A stretch of 54,354 bases of DNA from Hydrogenophaga sp. (lineage in GTDB: Bacteria > Pseudomonadota > Gammaproteobacteria > Burkholderiales > Burkholderiaceae_C): the NCBI GenBank assembly GCA_018993155.1, contig JAGKSX010000094.1:1-54354 (forward strand), in the 5' to 3' direction. Position 1 is the first letter of the stretch. Every line of letters starts with the position of its first letter. The notes below the pieces were generated by a model. The model was given only the letters and a program-made list of their open reading frames with translations, searched no databases and was not told the origin of the DNA. The position numbers and the translations under genes were made by a program. This document shows, piece after piece, positions 15,918 to 25,034 of the stretch.

Positions 15918-18029
15918 ATGACCGCTGAGTACCAGGTCCACGGCGATGTGGCCGTCATCACCATGAACAACCCGCCGGTCAACGGTCTGGGGCTGTCCAC
16001 CCGCCAGGGCATCACCGACGGGCTGGCCAAGGCCGAGGCCGATGCGGCCGTGAAGGCCATCGTGCTGACGGGTGCCGGCAAGGCGTTTTCGGGTGGGGCG
16101 GACATCCGTGAGTTCGGTTCGCCCAAGGCGCTGGCCGAGCCGAACCTGCTGTCGGTGATCCTGGCGGTGGAAAACGCGTCCAAGCCGGTCATCGCCGCGA
16201 TCCACTCCGTGGCCATGGGCGGCGGCCTGGAGCTGGCCCTGGGCTGCCATTACCGCATCGCCGCGCCCGGCACCAACGTGGCGCTGCCCGAGGTGAAACT
16301 GGGCCTGATTCCCGGTGCCGGTGGCACGCAGCGCCTGCCGCGCGCCCTGGGCGTGGAGCCCGCGCTCAACATGATCGTGAGCGGTGAGCCGGTCAAGAGC
16401 GAGATGCTGGCCCAGGTGCCCGGCCAGATGCTGTTCAACAAGTTGTCCGCCTCGCCCGAGAGCCTGGCTGAGGAGGCCCTGGCCCTGGCCCGCGAGATGG
16501 TCGCGAAGCACGCCGACGGCAGCGCGCTGCCCCGCGTGCGCGACCTGCCGTGCAAGCACCCCAAGGGCGATGCGTACTTCCAGTTCGCGCGCAACATGGT
16601 CAAGGGCATGTCCAAGAATTTCCCGGCGCCCGCCAAGTGCGTGGACGCGGTGGAAGCCGCGACCAAGAAGAAGTTCGACGACGGTATGGTCTTCGAGCGC
16701 GAGATCTTCATCAACCTGATGTGGACGCCCGAGTGCCGCGCGCTGCGCCACCTGTTCACGGCCGAACGCGCCGCGAGCAAGATCCCCGACGTGCCGGAAG
16801 ACACGCCCAAGCGCGAGATCGCCTCGGTGGCCGTCATCGGCGCCGGCACCATGGGCGGTGGCATCTCCATGAACTTCCTCAACGCCGGCATCCCGGTGAA
16901 GATCCTGGAGATGAAGCAGGAGGCGCTGGACCGCGGCATCGCGACCATCCGCAAGAACTACGAAGCCCAGGTGAAGAAGGGCAAGCTCAAGCAGGACAAG
17001 TACGAGCAGCGCATGGCGTTGCTGAGCACCACGCTGAGCTACGACGACATCGGCTCGGCCGACCTCGTGATCGAGGCCGTGTTCGAAGAGATCGGCGTGA
17101 AGGAAAAGGTCTTCAAGGAACTCGACCGCGTGATGAAGCCGGGCGCGATCCTGGCGTCCAACACCTCCACGCTGGACGTGAACCAGATCGCCAACTTCAC
17201 CCAGCGCCCGCAGGACGTGGTGGGCCTGCACTTCTTCAGCCCGGCCAACGTGATGAAACTGCTGGAAGTGGTGCGCGGCGAGAAGACCGCCAAGGACGTG
17301 ATGGCCACCGTGATGGCCGTGGCCAAGAAGATCAAGAAGACGGCCTTGGTCTCCGGCGTGTGCGACGGCTTCATCGGCAACCGCATGATCGAGCAGTACG
17401 GCCGCCAGGGCGGCTTCCTGCTGGACGAGGGCTGCACGCCCGAGCAGGTGGACAAGGCGATCGAGAAGTTCGGTTTCGCGATGGGCCCGTTCCGCATGGG
17501 CGACCTGGCCGGCAACGACATCGGCTGGGCGATCCGCAAGCGCCGCTACCAGGAAAAGCCGGACATGAAGTACAGCAAGACGGCCGACCTGCTGTGCGAG
17601 AAGGGCCGTTTCGGCCAGAAGACCGGCGCCGGCTGGTACGACTACGTGCCGGGCAAGCGCGACGCGATCCCGAACGCCGAGGTGGTGAAGATGATCGAGG
17701 ACCATCGCAAGTCGCTCGGCATCACGCCGCGCAAGATTTCCGACGAGGAAATCGTGCAGCGCCTGGTGTATTCGCTGGTGAACGAGGCCGCGCACATCCT
17801 GGAAGAGGGCATCGCCAACAAGGCCAGCGACATCGACGTGGTCTACATCTTCGGCTACGGCTTCCCGATCCACCGCGGCGGTCCGATGATCTACGCGGAC
17901 ACCGTGGGCCTGTTCAACGTGGTGCAGAGCATGAAGCGCTTTGCGAAGAACCCGCTGGACGACGCGAAATTCTGGGAGCCAGCGCCGCTGCTGGCCCGAC
18001 TGGTCGCCGAAGGCAAGACCTTCAACTGA
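15918..18029 (+). CDS. Bifunctional enoyl-CoA hydratase / 3-hydroxyacyl-CoA dehydrogenase
   Basis: 703 residues carrying two consecutive beta-oxidation steps. The N-terminal crotonase domain (~1-190) has [12 protein letters not shown], the oxyanion loop [13 protein letters not shown] and catalytic Glu in [14 protein letters not shown]. The C-terminal dehydrogenase has the NAD motif [12 protein letters not shown] (~300), catalytic-His motif [15 protein letters not shown] and a second C-terminal domain with [11 protein letters not shown]. It belongs to the FadB/FadJ/MFE-1 class. AAGGAG precedes the ATG. The thiolase gene follows after 40 bases. A TetR-type palindrome marks its promoter. Confidence 0.95.
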   Translation: MTAEYQVHGDVAVITMNNPPVNGLGLSTRQGITDGLAKAEADAAVKAIVLTGAGKAFSGGADIREFGSPKALAEPNLLSVILAVENASKPVIAAIHSVAMGGGLELALGCHYRIAAPGTNVALPEVKLGLIPGAGGTQRLPRALGVEPALNMIVSGEPVKSEMLAQVPGQMLFNKLSASPESLAEEALALAREMVAKHADGSALPRVRDLPCKHPKGDAYFQFARNMVKGMSKNFPAPAKCVDAVEAATKKKFDDGMVFEREIFINLMWTPECRALRHLFTAERAASKIPDVPEDTPKREIASVAVIGAGTMGGGISMNFLNAGIPVKILEMKQEALDRGIATIRKNYEAQVKKGKLKQDKYEQRMALLSTTLSYDDIGSADLVIEAVFEEIGVKEKVFKELDRVMKPGAILASNTSTLDVNQIANFTQRPQDVVGLHFFSPANVMKLLEVVRGEKTAKDVMATVMAVAKKIKKTALVSGVCDGFIGNRMIEQYGRQGGFLLDEGCTPEQVDKAIEKFGFAMGPFRMGDLAGNDIGWAIRKRRYQEKPDMKYSKTADLLCEKGRFGQKTGAGWYDYVPGKRDAIPNAEVVKMIEDHRKSLGITPRKISDEEIVQRLVYSLVNEAAHILEEGIANKASDIDVVYIFGYGFPIHRGGPMIYADTVGLFNVVQSMKRFAKNPLDDAKFWEPAPLLARLVAEGKTFN

Positions 18030-18069
18030 CCCCCAGCCCGCTCACGACCGAATCAGGAGAATTTTCATC

Positions 18070-19245
18070 ATGACCAACGCCGTCATCGTTTCCACCGCCC
18101 GCACCCCCCTGGCCAAGAGCTGGAAGGGCGCTTTCAACATGACCCATGGCGCCACGCTCGGCGGCCACGCGGTGCAGCACGCCGTGCAGCGCGCCGGCAT
18201 CGAAGCCGCTGAAGTGGACGACGTCATCATGGGCTGCGCCAACCCCGAAGGCGCCACCGGCGCCAATATCGCGCGCCAGATCGCGCTGCGCGCCGGCCTG
18301 CCCATCACCACCTCGGGCGTCACCGTCAACCGTTTCTGCTCGTCCGGCCTGCAGACCATCGCCATGGCCGCGCAGCGCATCATCGCCAACGAAGGCGATG
18401 TGTACGTGGCCGGCGGCGTGGAGAGCATTTCCTGCGTGCAGCAGGAGATGAACACCCACATGCTGGCCGATCCCTGGCTGGTGAAGAACAAGCCCGAGAT
18501 CTACTGGAACATGCTGCAGACCGCCGAGCAGGTGGCCAAGCGCTACAACATCTCGCGCGACGCCATGGACGAGTACGGTGCCGCCAGCCAGCAACGGGCC
18601 ACGGCCGCGCTGGAAGCGGGCCTTTTCAAGACCGAGATCGCCCCCATCACCGTGACCGCCGGCGTGGCCGACAAGGTCATGGGCCTGATCACCAAGCAGG
18701 TGACGGTGGAGAACGACGAGGGCATCCGCGCCGGCACCACGAAAGAGGGCATCAGCGGCATCCGCCCGGCGATCCCGGGTGGCCTGGTCTCCGCCGGCAA
18801 CGCCAGCCAGTTCAGCGATGGTGGCGGCGCCTGCGTGGTCATGAACGAGACCCTGGCCGAGAAGCGTGGCCTGAAACCCCTGGGCCGTTTCCTCGGCTTC
18901 GCGGTGGCCGGCTGCGAGCCCGATGAAATGGGCATCGGCCCGGTGTTCGCCATCCCCAAGGTGCTCGCGCGCCTGGGCCTGAAGATGAACGACATCGACC
19001 TGTGGGAGCTCAACGAAGCGTTTGCGGTGCAGGTGATCTACTGCCGCGACAAGCTGGGCATTCCGGGCGATCGCCTCAACGTCAACGGCGGCGCGATCGC
19101 CGTGGGCCACCCCTATGGCGTGTCGGGCCAGCGCCTGACCGGCCATGCCCTGATCGAAGGCAAACGCCGTGGCGCCAAGCGCGTCTGCGTGACGATGTGC
19201 ATCGGCGGTGGCATGGGCGCGGCCGGGGGGTTTGAAGTGTTGTGA
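18070..19245 (+). CDS. Acetyl-CoA acyltransferase (3-ketoacyl-CoA thiolase)
   Basis: 391 residues, thiolase family. It cleaves 3-ketoacyl-CoA with CoA to acetyl-CoA and a shortened acyl-CoA. The nucleophile is Cys90 in [10 protein letters not shown]; the C-terminal signature has [10 protein letters not shown] with the catalytic His and [10 protein letters not shown] with the second Cys. The start at 18070 has AGGAGAAT upstream. It is the partner of the preceding hydratase/dehydrogenase, forming a FadBA-like pair. A hairpin repeat lies directly after the stop. Confidence 0.95.
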   Translation: MTNAVIVSTARTPLAKSWKGAFNMTHGATLGGHAVQHAVQRAGIEAAEVDDVIMGCANPEGATGANIARQIALRAGLPITTSGVTVNRFCSSGLQTIAMAAQRIIANEGDVYVAGGVESISCVQQEMNTHMLADPWLVKNKPEIYWNMLQTAEQVAKRYNISRDAMDEYGAASQQRATAALEAGLFKTEIAPITVTAGVADKVMGLITKQVTVENDEGIRAGTTKEGISGIRPAIPGGLVSAGNASQFSDGGGACVVMNETLAEKRGLKPLGRFLGFAVAGCEPDEMGIGPVFAIPKVLARLGLKMNDIDLWELNEAFAVQVIYCRDKLGIPGDRLNVNGGAIAVGHPYGVSGQRLTGHALIEGKRRGAKRVCVTMCIGGGMGAAGGFEVL

Positions 19246-19269
19246 CGCCGCGCGCTGCGCGGTCGCACA

Positions 19270-19343
19270 ACACCCCCGCGCCGCTTCGCGTCACCCCCCG
19301 GAGGGGGGCAATGTCTGTGGACCGGCGAAGCCGGTTCCACGGC
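19270..19343 (+). repeat. Intergenic hairpin repeat, copy B
   Basis: Same module order as copies A and C: GCCGCTTCGCG, then CCCCCC (19294-19299) pairing with GGGGGG (19303-19308), then GGCGAAGCCGGTTCCACGGC. It lies between the thiolase and acyl-CoA dehydrogenase genes, in the same orientation as transcription. Confidence 0.7.
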
Positions 19344-19403
19344 ATTCTGGATAAGCTTCCCCTCGCGCGGGAGGATTGTCTTTTTTTGAAGGAAGAGGGT
19401 TCC

Positions 19404-21227
19404 ATGTCGCTGCGCCCCACCGTCGATTTCCTGCTCTACGACTGGCTCGACGCACCCGCGCTGAGCGGGCGCGAGCGCTTCGCCGACCACAGCCGCGAGA
19501 CCTTTGACGCCGTGCTCGACACCTGCGAGCGCATCGCGCGCGAGAAGTACGCGCCGTTCAACCGCGTGGTGGACACGCAGGAGCCGCACTTCGACGGCGA
19601 GAAGGTGATCCTGCCGCAGGCCACGCACGATGCGCAGAAGGCCTATGCGGAGAGCGGCATGCTCAGCGCCGCGCAGGATTACGAGGTGGGGGGCATGCAG
19701 TTGCCCTACACGGTGGAGGCGGCCGCCAACGCCTTCTTCGCCATGGCCTCGGTGAGCATCGGCAGCGGCATGTTGACCACCGGCAACGCCAACCTGCTCA
19801 TGGCGCACGGCACCGAGGCGCAGAAGACCGTGTTCGCGCTCAACGAGTTCTCGGGGCGGTTCTCGGGCACCATGTGCCTCTCCGAACCTCAGGCCGGCTC
19901 GTCGCTGAGCGACGTGATGACCCGCGCCGTGCCCGACGGCGCCGGTTTCGAGAGCGACCCGCTCGGGCCGCGCTACCGCCTCAAAGGCAACAAGATGTGG
20001 ATCTCGGCCGGCGAGCACGAGCTGACCGAGAACATCGTCCACCTGGTGCTGGCCAAGATTCCCGATGAGAGCGGCAAGCTGGTGCCCGGCACGCGCGGCA
20101 TCTCGCTCTTCATCGTGCCCAAGAAACTGGTGAACACCGCCGGGGAACTGACGGGCGAACGCAACGACGTGGCGCTCGCTGGCCTGAACCACAAGTGCGG
20201 CTGGCGCGGCACCACCAACACGCTGCTGAACTTCGGCGAGGGCAAGTACCCGGTGCAGGGCGAAGCCGGCGCGGTGGGTTACCTGGTGGGGCAGGCGGGC
20301 AAGGGCCTGCACTGCATGTTCCACATGATGAACGAGGCCCGCATCGGCGTGGGCATGGCCGCCACCATGCTGGGCATGGCGGGGTACCACGCCAGCCTGG
20401 ACTACGCGAAGAACCGTCCCCAGGGCCGCCCCATGGGCCCGGCCGGCAAGGACCCGGCGCAGCCGCCGGTGCGCATCATCGAACACGCGGACGTCAAGCG
20501 CATGCTGCTGGCGCAGAAGGCGTATTGCGAAGGCGCGCTCGCGCTGGAGCTGTACTGCGCGCGCCTGGTGGACGAGCAGCACACGGGCGACGCCGCCACG
20601 GCAGACGATGCGCGCCTGCTGCTGGAGGTGCTCACGCCCATCGCCAAGAGCTGGCCCAGCGAGTGGTGCCTGGAGGCCAACAGCCTGGCGATCCAGATCC
20701 ACGGCGGCTACGGTTACACGCGCGATTTCCCGGTGGAGCAGTACTGGCGCGACAACCGCCTGAACATGATCCACGAGGGCACGCACGGCATCCAGGCCAT
20801 GGACCTGCTGGGCCGCAAGGTGCTGATGGAAGGTGGCAAGGGCCTGAGCCTGCTGGCCGCCCGCATCAACGACACCATCCAGCGCGCCATCCACATCCCC
20901 GAACTGGCCGCCCATGCCAATGCGCTGGGCCAGGCGCTCGCGCAGGTGGGTGCCGCCACCAAGGCCGCCTGGGCCACCGGCGAACCCACCGATGCGCTGG
21001 CCAACGCCGTGCCCTACCTGCAGGCCTTCGGCCACACGGTGCTGGCCTGGGTCTGGCTGGACGTGGCGCTGGCCGCGCACACCGCACCGGACTCGAACGC
21101 CCGCACCGGCCGCCTGGCGGCGATGCGTTTCTTCTTCCACTACGAGCTGCCCAAGATCGGCGCGTGGCTGCAGGTGGTGAGCCAGCGCGACCAGACCTGC
21201 GCGGCCCTGCCCGAGGAGGCCTTCTGA
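19404..21227 (+). CDS. Acyl-CoA dehydrogenase, long (DmdC-like) type
   Basis: 607 residues, an FAD-dependent dehydrogenase with an extra C-terminal domain as in FadE/DmdC-type enzymes. It has TMCLSEPQAGSSLSD (FAD/substrate loop), KMWISAGEHE, the flavin-binding IHGGYGYTRDFPVEQYWRD and catalytic Glu in NMIHEGTHGIQA. It introduces the 2,3-double bond into an acyl-CoA, the step before the hydratase. The start at 19404 (MSLRPTVDF) has GGAAGAGGG upstream; an ATG at 19290 would run through the repeat and is rejected. Its stop overlaps the next start as TGATG. Confidence 0.93.
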   Translation: MSLRPTVDFLLYDWLDAPALSGRERFADHSRETFDAVLDTCERIAREKYAPFNRVVDTQEPHFDGEKVILPQATHDAQKAYAESGMLSAAQDYEVGGMQLPYTVEAAANAFFAMASVSIGSGMLTTGNANLLMAHGTEAQKTVFALNEFSGRFSGTMCLSEPQAGSSLSDVMTRAVPDGAGFESDPLGPRYRLKGNKMWISAGEHELTENIVHLVLAKIPDESGKLVPGTRGISLFIVPKKLVNTAGELTGERNDVALAGLNHKCGWRGTTNTLLNFGEGKYPVQGEAGAVGYLVGQAGKGLHCMFHMMNEARIGVGMAATMLGMAGYHASLDYAKNRPQGRPMGPAGKDPAQPPVRIIEHADVKRMLLAQKAYCEGALALELYCARLVDEQHTGDAATADDARLLLEVLTPIAKSWPSEWCLEANSLAIQIHGGYGYTRDFPVEQYWRDNRLNMIHEGTHGIQAMDLLGRKVLMEGGKGLSLLAARINDTIQRAIHIPELAAHANALGQALAQVGAATKAAWATGEPTDALANAVPYLQAFGHTVLAWVWLDVALAAHTAPDSNARTGRLAAMRFFFHYELPKIGAWLQVVSQRDQTCAALPEEAF

Positions 21228-21529
21228 TGCTGCACCACATCGTCATGTGGAAGATCAAGGCCACGCCCGACGGCAGCAGCCACGAGGCCAACATCGCCAA
21301 GGCCAAGGCCTTGCTCGATGCCTGTGCCCAGCTGGTGCCAGGCATCGTGCGCTTCGACGTGGCCATTGCCGGGACCGACCTGGAATGCACCTACGATCTG
21401 GTGCTCAACAGCAGCTTCACCGGCCGCGACGCGCTCGCCGCGTACCAGAACCATCCCTCGCACACCGCCCTCAAGCCCTTCATGCGGCTGGTCGTTCAAG
21501 ACCGCCAGTGCATGGACTACGAGACCTGA
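21227..21529 (+). CDS. Dabb-domain (dimeric alpha/beta barrel) small protein
   Basis: 100 residues covering one stress-response A/B barrel domain (Dabb). The pattern is MLHHIVMWKIK at the N-terminus, a helix rich in Ala/Lys and a C-terminal YQNHPSHTALKPFMR motif typical of the family. Members are dimers; some act as enzymes in aromatic polyketide or cannabinoid cyclisation, most are uncharacterised. It is translationally coupled to the acyl-CoA dehydrogenase by a 1-base overlap, which suggests a role in the same pathway. No function is assigned. Confidence 0.85.
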   Translation: MLHHIVMWKIKATPDGSSHEANIAKAKALLDACAQLVPGIVRFDVAIAGTDLECTYDLVLNSSFTGRDALAAYQNHPSHTALKPFMRLVVQDRQCMDYET

Positions 21530-21556
21530 TTCTTCACAGACACCACAGGAGACCCC

Positions 21557-22348
21557 ATGACCCGAACCATTCCCCAACTCTTCGACCTCAAGGGCAGGAC
21601 CGCCCTGATCACCGGTGGCTCGCGCGGCCTGGGCCTGCAGATGGCCCACGCCCTGGGTGAGGCCGGCGCGCGCGTGCTGGTGAGTTCGCGCAAGGCCGAA
21701 GACCTGGAGAGCGCCACCGCCGAACTGCAGGCCGCCGGCATCGACGCGCGCTGGATCGCGGCCGACTGCTCGAAGGAAGAAGACATCCACCGCCTGGCCG
21801 ACGAAAGCCTGCAGCGCCTGGGCGACATCGACATCCTGGTGAACAACGCGGGCGCCGCCTGGGGCGCACCGGCCGAAGACCACCCGGTGGAGGCCTGGGA
21901 CAAGGTGATGAACCTCAACGTGCGCAGCTACTTCATCCTGAGCCAGGTGATCGCCCGGCGCAGCATGATCGCGCGCAAGTCGGGCCGCATCATCAACACC
22001 GCGTCCATCGCCGGCCTGGGCGGCAACCCATCGGGCATGAACACCATCGCCTACAACACCTCCAAGGGCGCGGTGATCAACTTCACCCGCGCGCTGGCCG
22101 CCGAGTGGGGCAAGTACGGCATCACCGTCAACGCGATCTGCCCGGGCTTCTTCCCGAGCAAGATGACCGTGGGCACGCTCAAGACCATGGGCGAGGAAAA
22201 ACTCGCCTCGCACGCGCCGCTGCGCCGCCTGGGCGACGACGAAGACCTCAAGGGGCTGACCGTGCTCTACGCCTCCGACGCCGGCAAGCACATCACCGGC
22301 CAATGGCTGGCGGTGGACGGCGGTGTCAGCGTGATCACCGGAGGCTGA
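21557..22348 (+). CDS. SDR-family oxidoreductase
   Basis: 263 residues, classical short-chain dehydrogenase. It has cofactor motif TGGSRGLGL (~19-27), NNAG (~96), the catalytic Ser region IINTASIAG and Tyr-x3-Lys in YNTSK, and a C-terminal GQWLAVDGG. An Arg and Lys following the glycine motif (SSRKAED) suggest NADP preference. It is probably a 3-oxoacyl reductase or a 2-alkyl-3-hydroxyacyl-CoA dehydrogenase, given its beta-oxidation neighbours. AGGAGA precedes the ATG. Confidence 0.9.
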   Translation: MTRTIPQLFDLKGRTALITGGSRGLGLQMAHALGEAGARVLVSSRKAEDLESATAELQAAGIDARWIAADCSKEEDIHRLADESLQRLGDIDILVNNAGAAWGAPAEDHPVEAWDKVMNLNVRSYFILSQVIARRSMIARKSGRIINTASIAGLGGNPSGMNTIAYNTSKGAVINFTRALAAEWGKYGITVNAICPGFFPSKMTVGTLKTMGEEKLASHAPLRRLGDDEDLKGLTVLYASDAGKHITGQWLAVDGGVSVITGG

Positions 22349-22355
22349 TTCGTCC

Positions 22356-22784
22356 ATGGATTTTTCCGTCCGCATTCCCTTCGTCGAACTCCTGGGTTTC
22401 GAGCTGCACCGGTTCGAAGGCGGGGAGGCGGAACTGCGCTTCGACCCCGGGCCCGACCACATGAACTCGTTCGACGTGGTGCACGGCGGCGCCAGCATGA
22501 CGCTGCTCGACGTGGTCATGGCCCACGCCGCGCGCTCCACCGAGCCCGACATGGGCGCGGTCACCATCGAGATGAAGACCAGCTTCATGCGTGCCGCCAA
22601 GGGGCCGCTGCGGGCCACGGGCCGCACGCTGCACCGCACCGCCACGATGGTCTTCACCGAAGGCCACATCTTCGACGCCGCCGACAAACTCTGCGCCCAC
22701 GCCACCGGCACCTTCAAGCTCATGCCGCGCCTGGCCACGGGCGCCAGCAGCGCACAGCCCCTCAACCGCATCAAGACCGACTGA
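22356..22784 (+). CDS. Hotdog-fold acyl-CoA thioesterase (PaaI-like)
   Basis: 142 residues with a single 4HBT domain. The signature VVHGGASMTLLD carries the HGG motif and the following acidic residue near 51; TIEMKTSFMRAAKG forms the second half. It likely hydrolyses acyl-CoA to recycle CoA or relieve accumulation of dead-end intermediates. It starts 7 bases after the SDR stop with no clear ribosome-binding site, so coupling is likely. Hairpin repeat copy C follows. Confidence 0.9.
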   Translation: MDFSVRIPFVELLGFELHRFEGGEAELRFDPGPDHMNSFDVVHGGASMTLLDVVMAHAARSTEPDMGAVTIEMKTSFMRAAKGPLRATGRTLHRTATMVFTEGHIFDAADKLCAHATGTFKLMPRLATGASSAQPLNRIKTD

Positions 22785-22792
22785 AACATGAA

Positions 22793-22872
22793 AGCCCCCC
22801 TGCGTCGCTTTGCGCCTTCCCCCCGTCGGGGGGACGAGACCTGCGGCCTGGCGGAGCCAGTTCCGCGGTCTC
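22793..22872 (+). repeat. Intergenic hairpin repeat, copy C
   Basis: GCGTCGCTTTGCGC, then CCCCCC (22819-22824) pairing with GGGGGG (22828-22833), then GGCGGAGCCAGTTCCGCGG. It lies between the thioesterase and reductase genes in the same orientation as copies A and B. It is the most diverged copy in the first module. Confidence 0.7.
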
Positions 22873-22945
22873 TCTGGACGCCGCCTCGCATGTCCACACG
22901 CGCTCAGCGCGCCACCTTGTAACTTTATTGACCCGGAGAAACACC

Positions 22946-23962
22946 ATGCCCGCCAACCAGCAGATCCTTCTCGACAACCGCCCACAAGGCGAAGCCACCG
23001 TGGCCAACTTCAAGCTGGTCACCGCCCAGACGCCCGCGCTGGCCGACGGCCAGGTGCTGGTGCGCCACCACTTCCTGAGCCTGGACCCCTACATGCGCGG
23101 CCGCATGAACGACAGCAAGAGCTACGCCGCGTCGCAGCCGCTGGGCGAGGTGATGATCGGTGGCACCGTCGGCGAGGTCGCCGAATCGAAGCACCCCAAG
23201 TTCCAGCCCGGCGACAAGGTCGTGGGCATGGGCGGCTGGCAGGAATACAGCGTGGTGGACGCCGGCCAGCCCGGCGCGCTGCGCAAGGTGGACACCACCC
23301 ACGTGCCGCTCTCGCACTACCTGGGCGCGGTCGGCATGCCCGGCGTGACCGCCTGGTACGGCCTGGTGAAGATCATCAACCCCAAGGCGGGTGACACCGT
23401 GGTGGTCAGCGCCGCCACGGGCGCGGTGGGCAGCGCCTTCGGTGCCTTGGCCAAGGCGCGCGGCTGCCGCGCGGTGGGCATCGCCGGCGGCCCGGACAAA
23501 TGCAAGTACGCGGTGGAGGAGCTGGGCTTTGATGCCTGCATCGACTACAAGCTGCACAAGGATGCGCACTCGCTGTCCAAGGCCATCAAGGAGGCCTGCC
23601 CGAACGGCATCGACGGCTACTTCGAGAACGTGGGCGGCATGGTGCTCGACGCGGTGCTGCTGCGCATGAACGCCTTCGGCCGCATCGCCGTGTGCGGCAT
23701 GATCGCCGGCTACGACGGCCAGCCGCTGCCGCTGGCCAACCCCGCGCTGATCCTGGTGAACCGCCTCAAGGTCGAGGGCTTCATCGTCAGCGAGCACATG
23801 GAAGTCTGGCCCGAGGCCCTGACCGAGCTGGGCACGCTGGTGGGCACCGGCAAGCTGCGCCCGCGCGAAACCGTGGCGCAGGGCCTGGCCGCCGCGCCCG
23901 AGGCCTTCATGGGCCTGCTCAAGGGCAAGAACTTCGGCAAGCAGCTCGTCAAGCTGGTCTGA
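22946..23962 (+). CDS. NADP-dependent MDR oxidoreductase (CurA / prostaglandin-reductase type)
   Basis: 338 residues, zinc-free medium-chain reductase. It has the N-terminal family motif FLSLDPYMRGRMND, nucleotide-binding VVSAATGAVGSAFGALAK and a Lys in GGPDKCKY for NADP phosphate, and the C-terminal GKNFGKQLVKL. It reduces the 2,3-double bond of enones or enals. GGAGA precedes the ATG at 22946; an upstream ATG at 22928 is less well placed. It closes the beta-oxidation block. Confidence 0.9.
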   Translation: MPANQQILLDNRPQGEATVANFKLVTAQTPALADGQVLVRHHFLSLDPYMRGRMNDSKSYAASQPLGEVMIGGTVGEVAESKHPKFQPGDKVVGMGGWQEYSVVDAGQPGALRKVDTTHVPLSHYLGAVGMPGVTAWYGLVKIINPKAGDTVVVSAATGAVGSAFGALAKARGCRAVGIAGGPDKCKYAVEELGFDACIDYKLHKDAHSLSKAIKEACPNGIDGYFENVGGMVLDAVLLRMNAFGRIAVCGMIAGYDGQPLPLANPALILVNRLKVEGFIVSEHMEVWPEALTELGTLVGTGKLRPRETVAQGLAAAPEAFMGLLKGKNFGKQLVKLV

Positions 23963-23978
23963 GCAGCCGGGGTCGCGC

Positions 23979-25034
23979 GTGGACACGCCGGGCCAGCAGC
24001 AAGGTGAAGAGTTCCGCCAGGACCTGCGGGCACCCGGCGCGCGCAACGCGCAGGCGCGCCGCCTGCTCAGCACGGCCGAGCTGGCACCGCTGACCCAACT
24101 GTCCACGGCGCGCTCCCTGCTGGCGATCGCGCAGACCCTGGGCTGGATCGCCGCGGCCGTGGCGCTGGCGCTGCTCACCTGGCCCAGCCCATGGCTGCTG
24201 CTGAGCGTGCTGGTGCTCGGTGTGGCGCAGCACGCCGTCTTCATCCTGATCCACGAGGCCGCCCACTACCGCCTGTTCGCCGCGCGCGGGGCCAACGACG
24301 GGCTGGGCCGGCTGATGGGCATGGCCGTGGGCCTGTCGATGTGCACCTACCGCGTCACGCACCGGCTGCACCACAACCACCTCTACACCGAGGAAGACCC
24401 GGACACCGCCATCCACGGTGGCTACCCGCGCGGCCGCCTGTACCTGTTGCGCAAGCTCGGTGAAGACCTGCTGGGCCTCAACGCCTGGAAGACCTACGCC
24501 TACTTCTTCGGTGCGCCCGCCATCAACGAAGACACGCGGCGCGAGATCCGCCCGCTGGACGACACCTCGCCCGCCTTGCGCGCCGCCGCGCGGCAGGACC
24601 GCTGGCTGGTGCTGGCCTTTCAGCTGGCCGCGCCGCTGACGGCCTTCGCCTGGGGTGGTGCACAAGGCCTGCTGATGTACGCGGTGCTGTGGCTGCTGCC
24701 CCTGGTCACGGTGCTGCAGCCCATCCTGCGCCTGCGCGCCATCTGCGAGCACGGCGCGGTGACCGACCTGTCCTCGCCGCTGACCGCGGCGCGCTGCAAC
24801 CGCACCAGCGGCTCGCTGGCCAACTGGCTGGGCCGCGCGCTGCTGTTCCCGCACCATGTGAACTTCCACCTGGAACACCACCTGTACCCGGCCGTGCCGC
24901 ACTACCACCTGCCGCGCCTGCACCGGCTGCTGCGCGACAAGGGCGCGCTGGACGCCGCCGAGGTGCGCGACCTGAGCGACACCTGGACCCGGATCTTTGC
25001 CCCGAGGAGACCCCGAGATGCCCGCCACGCATGA
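23979..25034 (+). CDS. Membrane fatty-acid desaturase
   Basis: 351 residues, integral-membrane di-iron desaturase. The three His boxes are HEAAH (92-96), HRLHHNH (128-134) and HLEHH (297-301). Hydrophobic pairs flank the boxes near 50-90 and 215-250. It inserts double bonds into acyl chains of lipids or acyl carriers. The GTG start is inferred; no good ribosome-binding site is seen and no ATG lies near. The 3' end overlaps aidB by 17 bases, so the two are co-expressed. Confidence 0.88.
   Translation: MDTPGQQQGEEFRQDLRAPGARNAQARRLLSTAELAPLTQLSTARSLLAIAQTLGWIAAAVALALLTWPSPWLLLSVLVLGVAQHAVFILIHEAAHYRLFAARGANDGLGRLMGMAVGLSMCTYRVTHRLHHNHLYTEEDPDTAIHGGYPRGRLYLLRKLGEDLLGLNAWKTYAYFFGAPAINEDTRREIRPLDDTSPALRAAARQDRWLVLAFQLAAPLTAFAWGGAQGLLMYAVLWLLPLVTVLQPILRLRAICEHGAVTDLSSPLTAARCNRTSGSLANWLGRALLFPHHVNFHLEHHLYPAVPHYHLPRLHRLLRDKGALDAAEVRDLSDTWTRIFAPRRPRDARHA

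Noticed and set aside
9233-22872. The three similar repeats considered as a CRISPR-like or insertion-sequence remnant
   Set aside because: Copies are several kilobases apart with no spacers, no cas genes, no terminal inverted repeats and no transposase.
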